A DNA stretch of 64,000 nt from Pseudoalteromonas sp049257235 (GCF_049257235.1 NZ_JBMMUF010000007.1:113214-177213), one strand, 5' to 3'. Positions 1 through 9,542 are shown, numbered from the stretch's first letter. Translations and numbers: made by a program. Notes: generated from the letters alone by a model not told the origin.

Positions 1-2
1 TC

Positions 3-1127
3 ATGGTATTGCTGTACATCGCATTAAATACACACAATATTTATGCTCAACAGTCCAAAGAACGTCCTGTTACTGACAGTGCTCCTGCTTTTATACCCGT
101 TCCCAGCATTATCACTGAACCTGCTGTTGGTACGGGACTGGGTGTAGCTGGATTGTTTTTCCACGACAGTGAAAAGAACAAGAATATTGCCACATCTGAT
201 ACGCCAATACTGCCCAAAAGTGTCACTATGATTGGCGCAGCCTACACCAGTAACAAAAGTAAAGTATTGGGCTTGGGGCATATCGCCTACTGGCATCAAG
301 ACACCCTGAGATACCGCGGCTATTTAGGTTATGGCGATATCAATATAGACTTTTATAATATCGCAGGGTTTCCTCTGAATAAGCCAATCAAGCTCAACTT
401 ACAAGGTCCTGGAATGACGCAAACGCTGATGTGGCGTTTACAAGACAGTAACTGGTTCGTTGGTGCTAAACAAATATATCGTCATGTTGATTTGAGCCTT
501 GCACAATCACCATTTGCTTCCGTTGAAGGCCGACCGTTTGATGAGATCAATCAGATCCTTGAACAAGTTGAAATTAAGAACAACAACTCAGGGGTGGGTG
601 TCACCGCGGAGTTTGATACAACTGACAACCAGTTTGATCCAGAACTAGGTTATAACTACCACATGCAATACCTTGTATTCGATGAAGCATTAGGAAGCAA
701 CGCAAATTACCACAGCTATTACCTAAGTGGCCTTAACTATTGGCATCTCACTGACAAGGCTCGGATAGGTCTGCGCGTTGACTATGAAGGTGTCAGCAAT
801 CGCGGTGCTGGATCCTTGCCTATCTATGTGCTGCCTTTTGTTGATTTGCGCGGTATCCCCAAATCGCGCTATCAAGGGCAAAAAGTATTACTCGCTGAAA
901 CGGAATTAAGTTATTTGTGGGATGAAAAATGGAAAGTCTTAGGTTTCAGTGGAATTGGTCGTGCAGCTAACAGCTGGAGTGAGCTCAACGACGCCAAATC
1001 CCGCGTCACGTTTGGCGCAGGCTTTCGCTACCTCGTATCTCCACGTTATGGCTTTCGTATGGGCATAGATGTTGCGCGCGGCCCAGAAGAGACAGCAATT
1101 TACATTAAAGCTGGAAACAGCTGGTAA
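3..1127 (+). CDS. BamA/TamA-like outer-membrane beta-barrel protein, probably 5'-partial
   Basis: Predicted outer-membrane beta-barrel of the surface-antigen (D15/Omp85 barrel) type. The mature chain begins after a hydrophobic stretch ending IYA-QQ, carries a GTGLGVAG strand near residue 43, alternates aromatic and polar residues throughout, has a DTTDNQFDPELG strand-turn in the middle, and ends in an aromatic residue (NSW), as barrel proteins usually do. No POTRA repeats are visible, so it is a barrel-only member. The leader lacks a basic n-region and the first ATG is at base 3, so the real start probably lies upstream of the window. Family assignment is fairly sure; the cargo or function is unknown. 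Confidence 0.7.
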   Translation: MVLLYIALNTHNIYAQQSKERPVTDSAPAFIPVPSIITEPAVGTGLGVAGLFFHDSEKNKNIATSDTPILPKSVTMIGAAYTSNKSKVLGLGHIAYWHQDTLRYRGYLGYGDINIDFYNIAGFPLNKPIKLNLQGPGMTQTLMWRLQDSNWFVGAKQIYRHVDLSLAQSPFASVEGRPFDEINQILEQVEIKNNNSGVGVTAEFDTTDNQFDPELGYNYHMQYLVFDEALGSNANYHSYYLSGLNYWHLTDKARIGLRVDYEGVSNRGAGSLPIYVLPFVDLRGIPKSRYQGQKVLLAETELSYLWDEKWKVLGFSGIGRAANSWSELNDAKSRVTFGAGFRYLVSPRYGFRMGIDVARGPEETAIYIKAGNSW

Positions 1128-1326
1128 CTCAGTTACCCACATATAAAACTTACTTGTTGTGTTAATGCTGAATGTATTGACCCGAAATTGTCGAGGTCGA
1201 TTTAGATTGACACAACAATGATGTGCACATCTAGAGCATGTTGCTAAGGCTCACATCCAATGTTAGCGTGGAATTGGGCATGATGAATTTTAGCGCTACT
1301 ACATAAATTTAAAGGAATTATATTTC

Positions 1327-3588
1327 ATGAATAACAACAGACTTACTCTGTTATTGGCTTTTGTAGCTGCTATTACTGTCGGCCCCTGTAACAGTGTGAG
1401 TGCAAAACAAGTGTGCGAATCATGCCATAGCGAACAGGTTCAGCAGTGGCAAAACTCTCATCATCACAAAGCGATGAATGATGCGACAGAGGAGTTCGTG
1501 CAGGGTGTATTTGAAGGTCAACAAATCACATATCAAGATCAGACCCTCACACTGAGTAAGAAAGACAACACCTACATATTGACCACATCTTCCCAAGACG
1601 TTGAAAAGCAGCAAGTCATCAAATATACATTTGGCTTTATGCCACTACAGCAATACCTGGTAGAAGACGAGCGCGGTGGTTATCAGTTTATTCCATTAGC
1701 ATGGGATTCTCGCCCCGCACAAGAGGGTGGACAACGCTGGTTTGTATTGCATCCGGACCAAGCTCCCCATGATGAATTTCATCACTCTCAAATGGGACAA
1801 AACTGGAATCATATGTGTGCCGATTGTCACAGCACAGATTTTAAAAAGAACTATGACTTAGAAAGCAACCAGTTTAGCTCCCTGTCCGAGCACATTAATG
1901 TCAGTTGCAGCGCGTGCCACGGTAACACAAAGCAACACTTAGCATGGGCTGCGGGTAATACAGCAATAAAAAACAAAGGCTTTGTTAAAAATATAAGTAC
2001 ACAGGTAACGCTTTTCACCCAGCAACGTGATGGCTCCATGGTCGCAGTTGGAGAGAAAACGAGCTCAGAGCAATTACAGGTGTGCGCCACGTGCCATTCT
2101 CGTCGCGCCCAGATAGCACCTCGCAATGATACTCAAGCCTTTTTGGATATGTTTCGTCCTTCATTACTCACTCCAGAGCTTTATCATGTAGATGGGCAAA
2201 TTTATGATGAAGACTATGTATGGGGTTCGTTTTTGCAAAGCAAAATGTTCAGTGCAGGCGTGACGTGCAGTAACTGCCATAACCCGCACTCGGGTAAACT
2301 AAAACAGACGGGCAACCAGACCTGCACCCAGTGCCACGGCGCAACGCAATTTGACAACACACAGCATCATGGCCATAGACAAGGTTCACTAGGCAGCCAA
2401 TGCGTCGATTGCCACATGCCTGAGACGACGTTTATGCAAGTTGATCCGCGTCGGGATCACAGCCTCCGTGTACCTCGCCCCGACCTCACTATTCAAACCC
2501 AAGCGCCCAACGCCTGTAATACCTGCCATGACGACAAAACACCGCAATGGGCCGTGAATGCAATTAAATCATGGCACCCACAGAGTACCCGCATGGGGAG
2601 TGAGCACTTTTCACAGGCATTTCATGCCGCGGATCAAGGTTTACCCACTGCGTCACAGTTATTGACACGTATCGCTCAAAGTAGTCAGTACACAGATATT
2701 ATCCGCGCTTCGGCGTTGGTGCGAATGGGCAGCTATCCTGATCAAAATACATTAGTGGCTATCAGCCGAGCGGTTCGTGATGACGAACCCCTCAAACGAC
2801 TTGGGGCAATTAGTGCCGCGCAAGGGTTTTCCCCAGCACAGCGTTATCGATTATTACACCTGTTGCTGTCTGACCCCAGACTTGCCGTTCGCACTGAAGC
2901 AGCACGCAGTTTAGCGAGTATGCTGACGGTTCCTTTCCCTGACAATCTAAAAGGCGAAGAACGTCAGACGTTAGAAAAAGCCCTAGAAGAATACAAGCAA
3001 ACAGAGCGTTTCAATGCCGAGCGTGGAAGTAGCCACACGAATTTAGGCAATCTCGCGCTGGAATTGGGACAGTCCAACGACGCAAAAGCGCACTATAAGC
3101 AAAGTATTAAAGTTGAGCCTATTTATATACCTGCTTATGTTAATTTAGCCGATCTTTACCGTCGCTTAGGAGATGAGCAACAGGCACAGAAAGTGTTGCT
3201 CCAAGCCCTAGAAGTTGATGCCAATAATGCCGATGTACACTACGTCTTAGCCATGAGCTGGGTGCGCCAAAAGGACAGAGAAAAAGCAAAGGCACATTTA
3301 AATATTGCCGCTAAATATGGTTCTGTAAATCACATTTATACTTACGGTCTGCTACTCAATGAGATGGGCGAAAATCACGCTGCGCTAACACAATTAGAAA
3401 AGGCATTTTCATTAAATCCTAACAACCCAGACTTATGCTATACCCTAGTGCAACTGAGTATTGGCCAGCAAGATTATGGACAGGCGCTGCGTTTTGCTAG
3501 CAAATTACAACAACTGGTTCCCAACGATCCACAAATACTCGCACTGGTGCAAAAGTTAACTATGATGCAAAGTGTCTCGGGCAACTAA
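1327..3588 (+). CDS. octahaem c-type cytochrome with C-terminal TPR repeats
   Basis: Exported multihaem cytochrome c fused to TPR repeats (753 aa). A signal peptide covers about residues 1-26 (cleavage near VSA-K). Eight CXXCH haem-binding motifs are visible: CESCH 30-34, CADCH 164-168, CSACH 194-198, CATCH 253-257, CSNCH 314-318, CTQCH 333-337, CVDCH 359-363 and CNTCH 397-401. Residues about 430-540 look helical (HEAT-like), and 550-750 contain several TPR units with repeated Ala/Leu/Tyr spacing. The layout matches periplasmic 'doubled CXXCH/cytochrome c554-like plus TPR' proteins. The redox partner and substrate cannot be told from sequence. The next gene starts 14 bp downstream, suggesting co-transcription. 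Confidence 0.85.
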   Translation: MNNNRLTLLLAFVAAITVGPCNSVSAKQVCESCHSEQVQQWQNSHHHKAMNDATEEFVQGVFEGQQITYQDQTLTLSKKDNTYILTTSSQDVEKQQVIKYTFGFMPLQQYLVEDERGGYQFIPLAWDSRPAQEGGQRWFVLHPDQAPHDEFHHSQMGQNWNHMCADCHSTDFKKNYDLESNQFSSLSEHINVSCSACHGNTKQHLAWAAGNTAIKNKGFVKNISTQVTLFTQQRDGSMVAVGEKTSSEQLQVCATCHSRRAQIAPRNDTQAFLDMFRPSLLTPELYHVDGQIYDEDYVWGSFLQSKMFSAGVTCSNCHNPHSGKLKQTGNQTCTQCHGATQFDNTQHHGHRQGSLGSQCVDCHMPETTFMQVDPRRDHSLRVPRPDLTIQTQAPNACNTCHDDKTPQWAVNAIKSWHPQSTRMGSEHFSQAFHAADQGLPTASQLLTRIAQSSQYTDIIRASALVRMGSYPDQNTLVAISRAVRDDEPLKRLGAISAAQGFSPAQRYRLLHLLLSDPRLAVRTEAARSLASMLTVPFPDNLKGEERQTLEKALEEYKQTERFNAERGSSHTNLGNLALELGQSNDAKAHYKQSIKVEPIYIPAYVNLADLYRRLGDEQQAQKVLLQALEVDANNADVHYVLAMSWVRQKDREKAKAHLNIAAKYGSVNHIYTYGLLLNEMGENHAALTQLEKAFSLNPNNPDLCYTLVQLSIGQQDYGQALRFASKLQQLVPNDPQILALVQKLTMMQSVSGN

Positions 3589-3602
3589 ATACCGAAAAAA
3601 TA

Positions 3603-4061
3603 ATGATGTTAAGGTTACGAATACCACCTCTAATATTAGTATTGCTTGTAGCATGGGCGATGTTCCTCACCGCTTTCAAAGTGCCAATAGCACTGGTTGA
3701 TGTGCCGCTTAGAGAGTTAATAAGTGCAGTGAGTGCACTAAGTGGGTGTGGATGTGCGGTTTTGGGGGTTATGCAGTGTCACCGTGCACAAACAACGGTT
3801 GACCCACGCATCCCCGAGCAAACCTCACAATTAGTGACAACGGGAATTTATCAATATAGCCGCAACCCTATGTATGTTGGTTTTTTGCTGATACTTGTAG
3901 GCTGGGGCATATTCCTAAGCAACTATGCTGCACTGGTATGGCTACCTGTTTTTGTGCTTTACCTCAACACCCAGCAAATCAAGCCTGAGGAAGAGGCTTT
4001 ACTCAGTAAGTTTCAGGATGAATACAGCAAATATTGCAAAAAAGTGAGGCGCTGGATATGA
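3603..4061 (+). CDS. isoprenylcysteine carboxyl methyltransferase-family membrane protein
   Basis: Small integral membrane protein (152 aa) with about four hydrophobic segments. The family signature is in the second half: a TGIYQYSRNPMYVG block (about 80-93), which is the conserved ICMT/PEMT-type cofactor-binding region, and a closing KPEEEALLSKFQDEY segment (about 127-141) in which the glutamates are typical. Bacterial members are annotated as methyltransferases of unknown substrate. It follows the cytochrome gene by 14 bp and is closed by a strong hairpin, so the two probably form one transcript. There are two consecutive ATG codons at the start, and either could be used. Confidence 0.75.
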   Translation: MMLRLRIPPLILVLLVAWAMFLTAFKVPIALVDVPLRELISAVSALSGCGCAVLGVMQCHRAQTTVDPRIPEQTSQLVTTGIYQYSRNPMYVGFLLILVGWGIFLSNYAALVWLPVFVLYLNTQQIKPEEEALLSKFQDEYSKYCKKVRRWI

Positions 4062-4065
4062 AAAA

Positions 4066-4090
4066 CCCACTAGAGCGAAACTCTAGTGGG
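4066..4090. terminator. bidirectional intrinsic terminator
   Basis: Perfect 10-bp stem (CCCACTAGAG / CTCTAGTGGG) with a CGAAA loop, between convergent genes. A run of A on its left supplies the U-tract for the minus-strand sulfatase; GTTTGTT lies to the right for the plus-strand operon. Confidence 0.85.
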
Positions 4091-4098
4091 TAGGTTTG

Positions 4099-5595
4099 TT
4101 AGCGAGTTCTTGATGCTGACTCTGCTTTCTTAATTGCTTCATTAATATTCAAAGAAGCGGCCTCTTGACGAGGAGGGTACTTCTGGAATGTCTTAACGTG
4201 CTCAGTTAATAGTGCAATCGCCGGTTGCATTACCCAACTCTTTCTCATGATCTGATGAAAACCCGTTACACCGTCATAATGCTCCATTGGATCTTTTCGT
4301 AAATTGAATAATTGAGGCATGGTATGTGTAATCATATCCTCATAGTATCGTCCTCCAGGTTTTGAAGCAAAGTGCATTTTCCATGGGCCTACTCGCACAG
4401 CGGTAAGCTGTGACTCATAGTAATAAAAGAAATGATCACGCGCTGACTTGTCAGTCTTACCACGCCAATAATCGAGATTATTTTCGCCATCGATATACAC
4501 GTTGTGAGATTTCTCCATTGCTTTACGGAGGTTTTTCTCACCTAATGCTGCAGCAAGAGTTGGAAACACGTCTTCATGTGAAGAAATACCATTTAGTTTC
4601 AAGCCCGTAGGGATTTTACCCGGCCAACGAACCAAAAATGGCACACGTACCCCCCCTTCCCAAGTGGTCATTTTCTCACCTCGGAACTTAGTTACCCCCG
4701 CATCCGGCCACGAACTTTGCTCTGGACCGTTGTCTGTAGTGTAAATAACAATAGTGTTATCTGCGATTTTTAGCTCATCAAGCTTATCTAACAACTGGCC
4801 GACATGGCCATCATGCTCAAGTAAACCGCTACCAAACACATCTTCTTCAGAACTGATATGTGTTGCTAAATGACGACTTTCTGGCTTAAGGCGCGTATAT
4901 ACATGCATACGACTTGGCGCGTGCCAAATAAAGAATGGCTTATTCGCTGCTACTGCACGTTCCATAAAATCCAAGCTGCGAGCTAGCACTTCTTCATCAA
5001 ACGTTTCCATACGCTTACGTGTAAGCGGTCCTGTATCAGTCACGCGACCGTCTGCATAGGATTCTATCACTCCACGAGGACCAAACTTTTTCTTAAACGC
5101 TTTACTCTTAGGGTAATCTTCTTGCTCAGGCTCTTCTGACACATTGAGGTGATATAGATTGCCATAAAATTCATCAAAACCATGACGGGTTGGTAGATGC
5201 TCATCTAGGTCGCCCAAGTGATTTTTACCAAACTGCCCGGTCATATAACCGCGTTCCTTCAAGAATTCAGCAATCGTTGGATCAGCGTCTTTAATTCCCA
5301 ACGGGTTTCCGGGTTGACCTACGGTCGTCAGACCCGTTCGAACTGGTAGTTGCCCCATCAAGAAAGCGGCTCGACCAGCTGTACAGCTCGGCTGCGCATA
5401 GTGATCGGTGAATAGTGCACCTTCATTGGCGATGCGATCGATATTTGGTGTGTTATACGTCATTCCATGTGAATAAGCACTCAACGATACTTGTGCCACA
5501 TCATCCACCATGATAGCGAGTATATTGGGGTCATTTTTGGCTTGGACACTTAGGGATAACAAACCTGTGACAATACCTATTAATGTTAATTTCAT
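4099..5595 (-). CDS. secreted sulfatase (type I, CxAxR formylglycine motif)
   Basis: Exported arylsulfatase-family hydrolase (498 aa). A signal peptide occupies residues 1-19 (SVQA-K). The alkaline-phosphatase-fold metal aspartates are at MVDDVA (31-32), and the residue to be converted to formylglycine is Cys71 in SCTAGR, the C-x-A-x-R form of the sulfatase signature. HLGDLDEHLPTRHGFDEFYG is the conserved block following the signature, and YTTDNGPEQSSWPD (about residue 285 onward) carries the second metal-binding D-N pair. It lies 116 bp downstream of a paralogous sulfatase in the same direction. No FGE or anSME maturase gene is in the window. The substrate is not predictable; sulfated algal polysaccharide is only a guess from the marine context. 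Confidence 0.9.
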   Translation of the reverse strand: MKLTLIGIVTGLLSLSVQAKNDPNILAIMVDDVAQVSLSAYSHGMTYNTPNIDRIANEGALFTDHYAQPSCTAGRAAFLMGQLPVRTGLTTVGQPGNPLGIKDADPTIAEFLKERGYMTGQFGKNHLGDLDEHLPTRHGFDEFYGNLYHLNVSEEPEQEDYPKSKAFKKKFGPRGVIESYADGRVTDTGPLTRKRMETFDEEVLARSLDFMERAVAANKPFFIWHAPSRMHVYTRLKPESRHLATHISSEEDVFGSGLLEHDGHVGQLLDKLDELKIADNTIVIYTTDNGPEQSSWPDAGVTKFRGEKMTTWEGGVRVPFLVRWPGKIPTGLKLNGISSHEDVFPTLAAALGEKNLRKAMEKSHNVYIDGENNLDYWRGKTDKSARDHFFYYYESQLTAVRVGPWKMHFASKPGGRYYEDMITHTMPQLFNLRKDPMEHYDGVTGFHQIMRKSWVMQPAIALLTEHVKTFQKYPPRQEAASLNINEAIKKAESASRTR

Positions 5596-5711
5596 AACTT
5601 CTCCTTGGCCTAGTTATTACAGAGCGAATATTTTTCCATTACATAAAGCTGCCAGATTCACTATACAGAGAAGGCAACCAAATACACTTGGCGCCTTACC
5701 TAAATGGTTCA

Positions 5712-7238
5712 TTAGCGACTTATCGCTTGGCTATTAATGAATTTACTTACGTCATCAACTTGCAAACTCATGCTTTTTTGAGTTGGTGGAAATGCTTTAA
5801 AAGTTTCAACAAATTTGCCTATTTGAATACCGGCTGGCCCCAAAATCCAACTGCGATTCTCAGCCCACTCGTCATAACCACGCGCTTCAGTGAAACGCTC
5901 GAACGGGTCAAGTTTAAGATTGATTATGTAAGGAGAAGTGAGTGACTGTTGTGTCGCACGAAACCAATGCTCTTGCTCTTTAAAGAGTAACTTCCAATCA
6001 CCATATCGCAGGCCATGAAATGTTGCTTCGGTAAAGTAGTAGAAATCTTTACGCTTGGTTTTACCATTATTGAGTAGCAGATCACTTTGGTCGTAGCCGT
6101 CAAGATGCACTTTGTATTTACGACCATTAATTTCTTTACCCTCGCGCAGTTCTTTCTTGATGTCTTTTTCACCCACCCAAGACATGAGTGTAGGCACCCA
6201 ATCTTCCATGGTCATAAATTCTCCCGTACTTACGTCAGCGGGAATTTTACCTGGCCACTTAACAACGAGAGGAACACGGAAGCCACCTTCCCATCCGCCT
6301 ACACCTTTTTCTCCATGGAAGGGTTGATTACCGCCATCTGGCCAAGAGTTTGAAGCTGCACCGTTGTCCGTTGAAAACATAACGATGGTATTGCCAGCTA
6401 CCTTTAACTCGTCAAGTAAATTGAGTAGTTCGCCAACATCATCGTCCAATTCCATCATGCCGTCCGCATATATACCATAGCCACTACGACCTTCATAATA
6501 CTCGTTTAGGTTAGTGCGATAGTGCATGCGCGTCATGTTGTGCCACACGAAAAAAGGCTTGTCAGCTTTAACCGCATCACGAATAAAACGCTTTGATTCT
6601 TTAAGTACTTCTTCATCAATATTGCGTTGGCGCTCTTGACCCCACGCGCCTAGATCTTTGATGCTTTGTTTACCATTGCCTAGTGCCTTGGAATGTATCA
6701 CCCCACGCAAGGCGGTTAACCCTACTTTATCTCGGCGAGTGGTATCTTTTGGATAGTCATATTGCTCAGTATATTCACCGGCATTTAGGTGATAGAGAAT
6801 ACCGTAAAACTCGTCGAAGCCATGATTAGTAGGAAGGTGTTCATCGCGGTCACCTAAGTGATTTTTACCAAATTGCCCTGTTGTATAACCTTGGGCTTTG
6901 AGCATGGTTGCTAGGGTGGGATCAGACTCTTTAATCCCTTCTTTCGCTCCCGGTAGACCAACAGTACTAAGCCCTGTACGAATCGGGTATTGACCAGTGA
7001 TAAATGCAGCCCGTCCTGCTGTGCAAGAAGCTTGTGCATAATGATCCATAAACATCATGCCATCATTGGCGATACGATCAATGTTGGGGGTGGTCCCTCC
7101 CATCATACCTCGGTGATAGGCGCTAATATTCCACATGCCCACATCATCTCCCCAAATAACCAATACATTGGGCTTTTCTGCGGCTAAGGTTGGGACACAG
7201 AGCACGACGCTTAATACAAAGACGAGTGTTTTAAACAT
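5712..7238 (-). CDS. secreted sulfatase (type I, CxAxR formylglycine motif), tandem paralogue
   Basis: Exported sulfatase (508 aa from the chosen start), clearly paralogous to the next gene: WGDDVG metal site (residues 29-34), Cys72 in SCTAGR as formylglycine precursor, NHLGDRDEHLPTNHGFDEFY block, and FSTDNGAASNSWPDGG second metal motif. The start is the ATG at 7238, preceded by AAGGAA at good spacing and followed by a signal peptide (MFKTLVFVLSVVLC...TLAA-E); the longer frame to 7304 has no such support. The two genes share many blocks but differ enough in the middle to suggest different substrates. With the downstream copy it probably forms an operon. Confidence 0.9.
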   Translation of the reverse strand: MFKTLVFVLSVVLCVPTLAAEKPNVLVIWGDDVGMWNISAYHRGMMGGTTPNIDRIANDGMMFMDHYAQASCTAGRAAFITGQYPIRTGLSTVGLPGAKEGIKESDPTLATMLKAQGYTTGQFGKNHLGDRDEHLPTNHGFDEFYGILYHLNAGEYTEQYDYPKDTTRRDKVGLTALRGVIHSKALGNGKQSIKDLGAWGQERQRNIDEEVLKESKRFIRDAVKADKPFFVWHNMTRMHYRTNLNEYYEGRSGYGIYADGMMELDDDVGELLNLLDELKVAGNTIVMFSTDNGAASNSWPDGGNQPFHGEKGVGGWEGGFRVPLVVKWPGKIPADVSTGEFMTMEDWVPTLMSWVGEKDIKKELREGKEINGRKYKVHLDGYDQSDLLLNNGKTKRKDFYYFTEATFHGLRYGDWKLLFKEQEHWFRATQQSLTSPYIINLKLDPFERFTEARGYDEWAENRSWILGPAGIQIGKFVETFKAFPPTQKSMSLQVDDVSKFINSQAISR

Positions 7239-7550
7239 AGTTCTTTCCTTGAGTTTTAATATTTCCATGGGTAGGTATAGTAGAAATATGTTCAAAAAGC
7301 ACACACTTTGTATCTATTTTAGGTTCTTGTAGGGTTTACTTATTCTTCTTTTGTGCTTGTCAGTTGCACGTTCCACTCGGGAGGCCAAGATACACTGTGT
7401 TGCACGTGTGGTGATATTACAAGCAAACCCGAGCACATCTAAATAGATGTACTCATTGGGCTCGGTCACTCATTAAGTGACTTGTAAACAAAATTGTAAG
7501 CATCAAATATACATTCACCTTGAATTATTCCAAGGAGATAATAACCTGAC
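7239..7550. other. 312-bp intergenic region with a small inverted repeat
   Basis: No convincing gene. It contains an 11-bp inverted repeat with one mismatch (GAGCACATCTA at 7431-7441 and TAGATGTACTC at 7444-7454). There is no U-tract beside it, so it is not an obvious terminator. The region should hold the promoter of the sulfatase pair. Confidence 0.4.
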
Positions 7551-8189
7551 TTACTGCCTGAGTAGCTGCCACGCGGCGTTGTAAGCAGGATGGCAATTTT
7601 TAATACCCTCTGTGACTAATTTATTGCTGAGTAACTGAAGATGATAATAATCACCATACAGCTCGTGCATGTGTTCATGGGATATTGATTGCGGGGTGCT
7701 ATCAGGCTCTGGCTGCGGATATTCAACCGTAACCACAAATTGCTCTGCCTTGGGGCACAAATTAACGAGTTTTTGAGCATATTCCAAACGCATTGCATAG
7801 GGCAGTGCCACAAGGGCTGCGCGATCGTATACACAATGAATTTCACCTATCTGGTGTTGTTCAAGCATAAAAATGTCACCCACGAAAACAGTCAAATTGC
7901 CGTAACTATAGCAAGTGTGAGAGTGTGACTCTCTCACCGTAGGTTCCACACCCAACATGCTAAACAATGCGTTGATCGCTTGCTCACTGAGTTCTACACC
8001 GACTACTTTATAGCCTTGATCAAGGAGCCATATCATGTCGATGCTTTTTCCACACAAAGGCACAAACACTGTGTGCTGCTTGGCCACGCCCAAACGTGCA
8101 AAGTGGGCTACGAGGTTCGCATTGGGCTGAGCTTGGTCAAAGCCAATATCGCCACTTTGCCAACGCGTAAGCCAATATTTTGCTTCCAT
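7551..8189 (-). CDS. tpm: thiopurine S-methyltransferase
   Basis: SAM-dependent methyltransferase of the bacterial TPMT family (212 aa, usual length about 215). The N-terminus WLTRWQSGDIGFDQAQPN is the diagnostic TPMT opening. VFVPLCGKSIDMIWLLDQG (about 40-58) is motif I with the SAM-binding GK, and CVYDRAALVALP (about 120-131) is the family's catalytic-side block. In bacteria the enzyme methylates thiopurines and detoxifies selenium and tellurium oxyanions, but its natural role is debated. It stands alone between the sulfatases and the divergent acpH. Confidence 0.92.
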   Translation of the reverse strand: MEAKYWLTRWQSGDIGFDQAQPNANLVAHFARLGVAKQHTVFVPLCGKSIDMIWLLDQGYKVVGVELSEQAINALFSMLGVEPTVRESHSHTCYSYGNLTVFVGDIFMLEQHQIGEIHCVYDRAALVALPYAMRLEYAQKLVNLCPKAEQFVVTVEYPQPEPDSTPQSISHEHMHELYGDYYHLQLLSNKLVTEGIKNCHPAYNAAWQLLRQ

Positions 8190-8341
8190 GGAAATTCCCT
8201 AAAAATGAAGTTGCTTGTATCACCCAGATTTTGACCAACATTATACGCTGAATTTGAGGCAAACGGCACAGGTTACAATTCACAACCGAGGAGTTGAGAG
8301 CGGGTAGCCGCGTGTAGACTTTTGCATTATATTGATAACCT

Positions 8342-8929
8342 ATGAATTACCTTGCTCACCTTTATTTGTCGCAATCGACCAGTGACTCACACTTTGGCAA
8401 TTTGCTGGGCGATTTTCGCCGTGGCGTCAATAAAACGGATTTAGCTCCCGCTGTACTGCGTGGTCTTGAAAACCACTTGTTAGTGGATAAGTTTACCGAC
8501 CATCATCAATTGGTGAAAAATGCCAAACAGCTCTTTAGTGAGCAAAGAAGACGATTTGCCGGCGTCGCCATTGATGTTGCCTTTGATCACTTCTTGATCC
8601 GTCATTGGCATACATTCACCCCCCAATCATTCAGTGATTTTCGCCAGCACAGTTACGCTTTATTAAACAGACGAGTCGATAAGATGCCACCGAAAATGCA
8701 AAGCGTGGTCACACGCATGTGCGAGGAGGATTGGTTCGCCACCTATGCATCGCTCGATGGCATAGATTTAGCCCTTAACAATATTGCCAAGCGCATTCGC
8801 TTTGAAAACACGTTTCATGGTGCAGCACATGATATTGCTGTGCATTATGCTGAATTTGAAGAGATATTTTTGGCGTTTTTCCCACAACTTCAGGCTCATG
8901 TGCATACACATAATATTGAGGGGAAATAA
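8342..8929 (+). CDS. acpH: acyl carrier protein phosphodiesterase
   Basis: Cytosolic ACP phosphodiesterase of the AcpH family (195 aa, usual about 193). This HD-fold metalloenzyme removes the 4'-phosphopantetheine arm from holo-ACP. The opening MNYLAHLYLS and NLLGDFRRGV are characteristic; HH at residues about 59-60 (FTDHHQLV), the VAIDVAFDHFL block (about 79-89) and the W-H after it provide the likely metal ligands. It is a single gene transcribed divergently from tpm. Confidence 0.9.
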   Translation: MNYLAHLYLSQSTSDSHFGNLLGDFRRGVNKTDLAPAVLRGLENHLLVDKFTDHHQLVKNAKQLFSEQRRRFAGVAIDVAFDHFLIRHWHTFTPQSFSDFRQHSYALLNRRVDKMPPKMQSVVTRMCEEDWFATYASLDGIDLALNNIAKRIRFENTFHGAAHDIAVHYAEFEEIFLAFFPQLQAHVHTHNIEGK

Positions 8930-8999
8930 GTTGGACGAGTATATAGAAAAATATGTTTTGCGTGTGTGTCAACGCGATGAGAAAGGTGTATAAAACAAA

Positions 9000-9023
9000 A
9001 AGGTGAAGCATGAGCTTCACCTT
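9000..9023 (-). terminator. intrinsic terminator of the cold-shock gene
   Basis: Perfect 10-bp stem AAGGTGAAGC / GCTTCACCTT with an ATGA loop. On the minus strand it is followed by TTTTGTTTTA, placing it just after the cold-shock gene stop. Confidence 0.85.
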
Positions 9024-9051
9024 ATCAGTCTATATGGACTGGATGCGACAA

Positions 9052-9264
9052 TTAAGCAGCTGTCACGTCTGAAGCTTGTGGGCCTTTAGCACCTTGCTCT
9101 ACGTTGAACTCAACGCTTTGACCTTCCTGAAGAGTGCGGAAACCGCCTTCAGAAACGATAGCACGGAAGTGTACGAATACATCTTTGCTGCCGTCAGTAG
9201 GAGTAATAAAACCAAAGCCTTTTGCTTCATCGAACCATTTAACTGTACCAGTTGTTTTAGACAT
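9052..9264 (-). CDS. CspA-family cold-shock protein
   Basis: Single cold-shock (OB-fold) domain protein of 70 aa that binds single-stranded RNA and DNA. RNP1 (KGFGFI) and RNP2 (VFVHF) are both intact, after GTVKWFDEA. The start is the ATG at 9264, preceded by TTGGAGACACTT; the longer frame adds nine residues unlike the family. The roughly 160-base stretch upstream (9265 to about 9430) is gene-free and is a likely long 5' leader, as is usual for csp genes; that is inference. A strong terminator follows. Confidence 0.95.
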   Translation of the reverse strand: MSKTTGTVKWFDEAKGFGFITPTDGSKDVFVHFRAIVSEGGFRTLQEGQSVEFNVEQGAKGPQASDVTAA

Positions 9265-9508
9265 AAGTGTCTCCAAATAAAAAAATTTCACTATGTTGCG
9301 AACGCAACGATCTTGCCGAACTAAGAACTATTTAACACGAGAGGCTTGCTTTAATTCGGGGTGGAACACTTACTGGATAGAACACACGAAGAACTGAAGT
9401 ACAAAGCTAATTTCGAATCTGGGTAGAACTCATCAGACGGGGCTATCCTAACACAGGCATCGTTATTCACCTAACAATATGTATAAAATTGTGCAAAAAA
9501 AGTACAAA

Positions 9509-9533
9509 AGCCGCAATATCACTGATTGCGGCT
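9509..9533 (-). terminator. intrinsic terminator of the glutamate-synthase-like gene
   Basis: 9-bp stem AGCCGCAAT / ATTGCGGCT with a 7-base loop. On the minus strand it is followed by TTTGTACTTTTTTTGC, ten bases beyond the stop codon. Confidence 0.8.
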
Positions 9534-9542
9534 ATGCAATAC

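Noticed and set aside
4066..4090. Regulatory palindrome between the cytochrome operon and sulfatases
   Set aside because: Its position between convergent stops and its flanking A/T runs make a bidirectional terminator the simpler reading.
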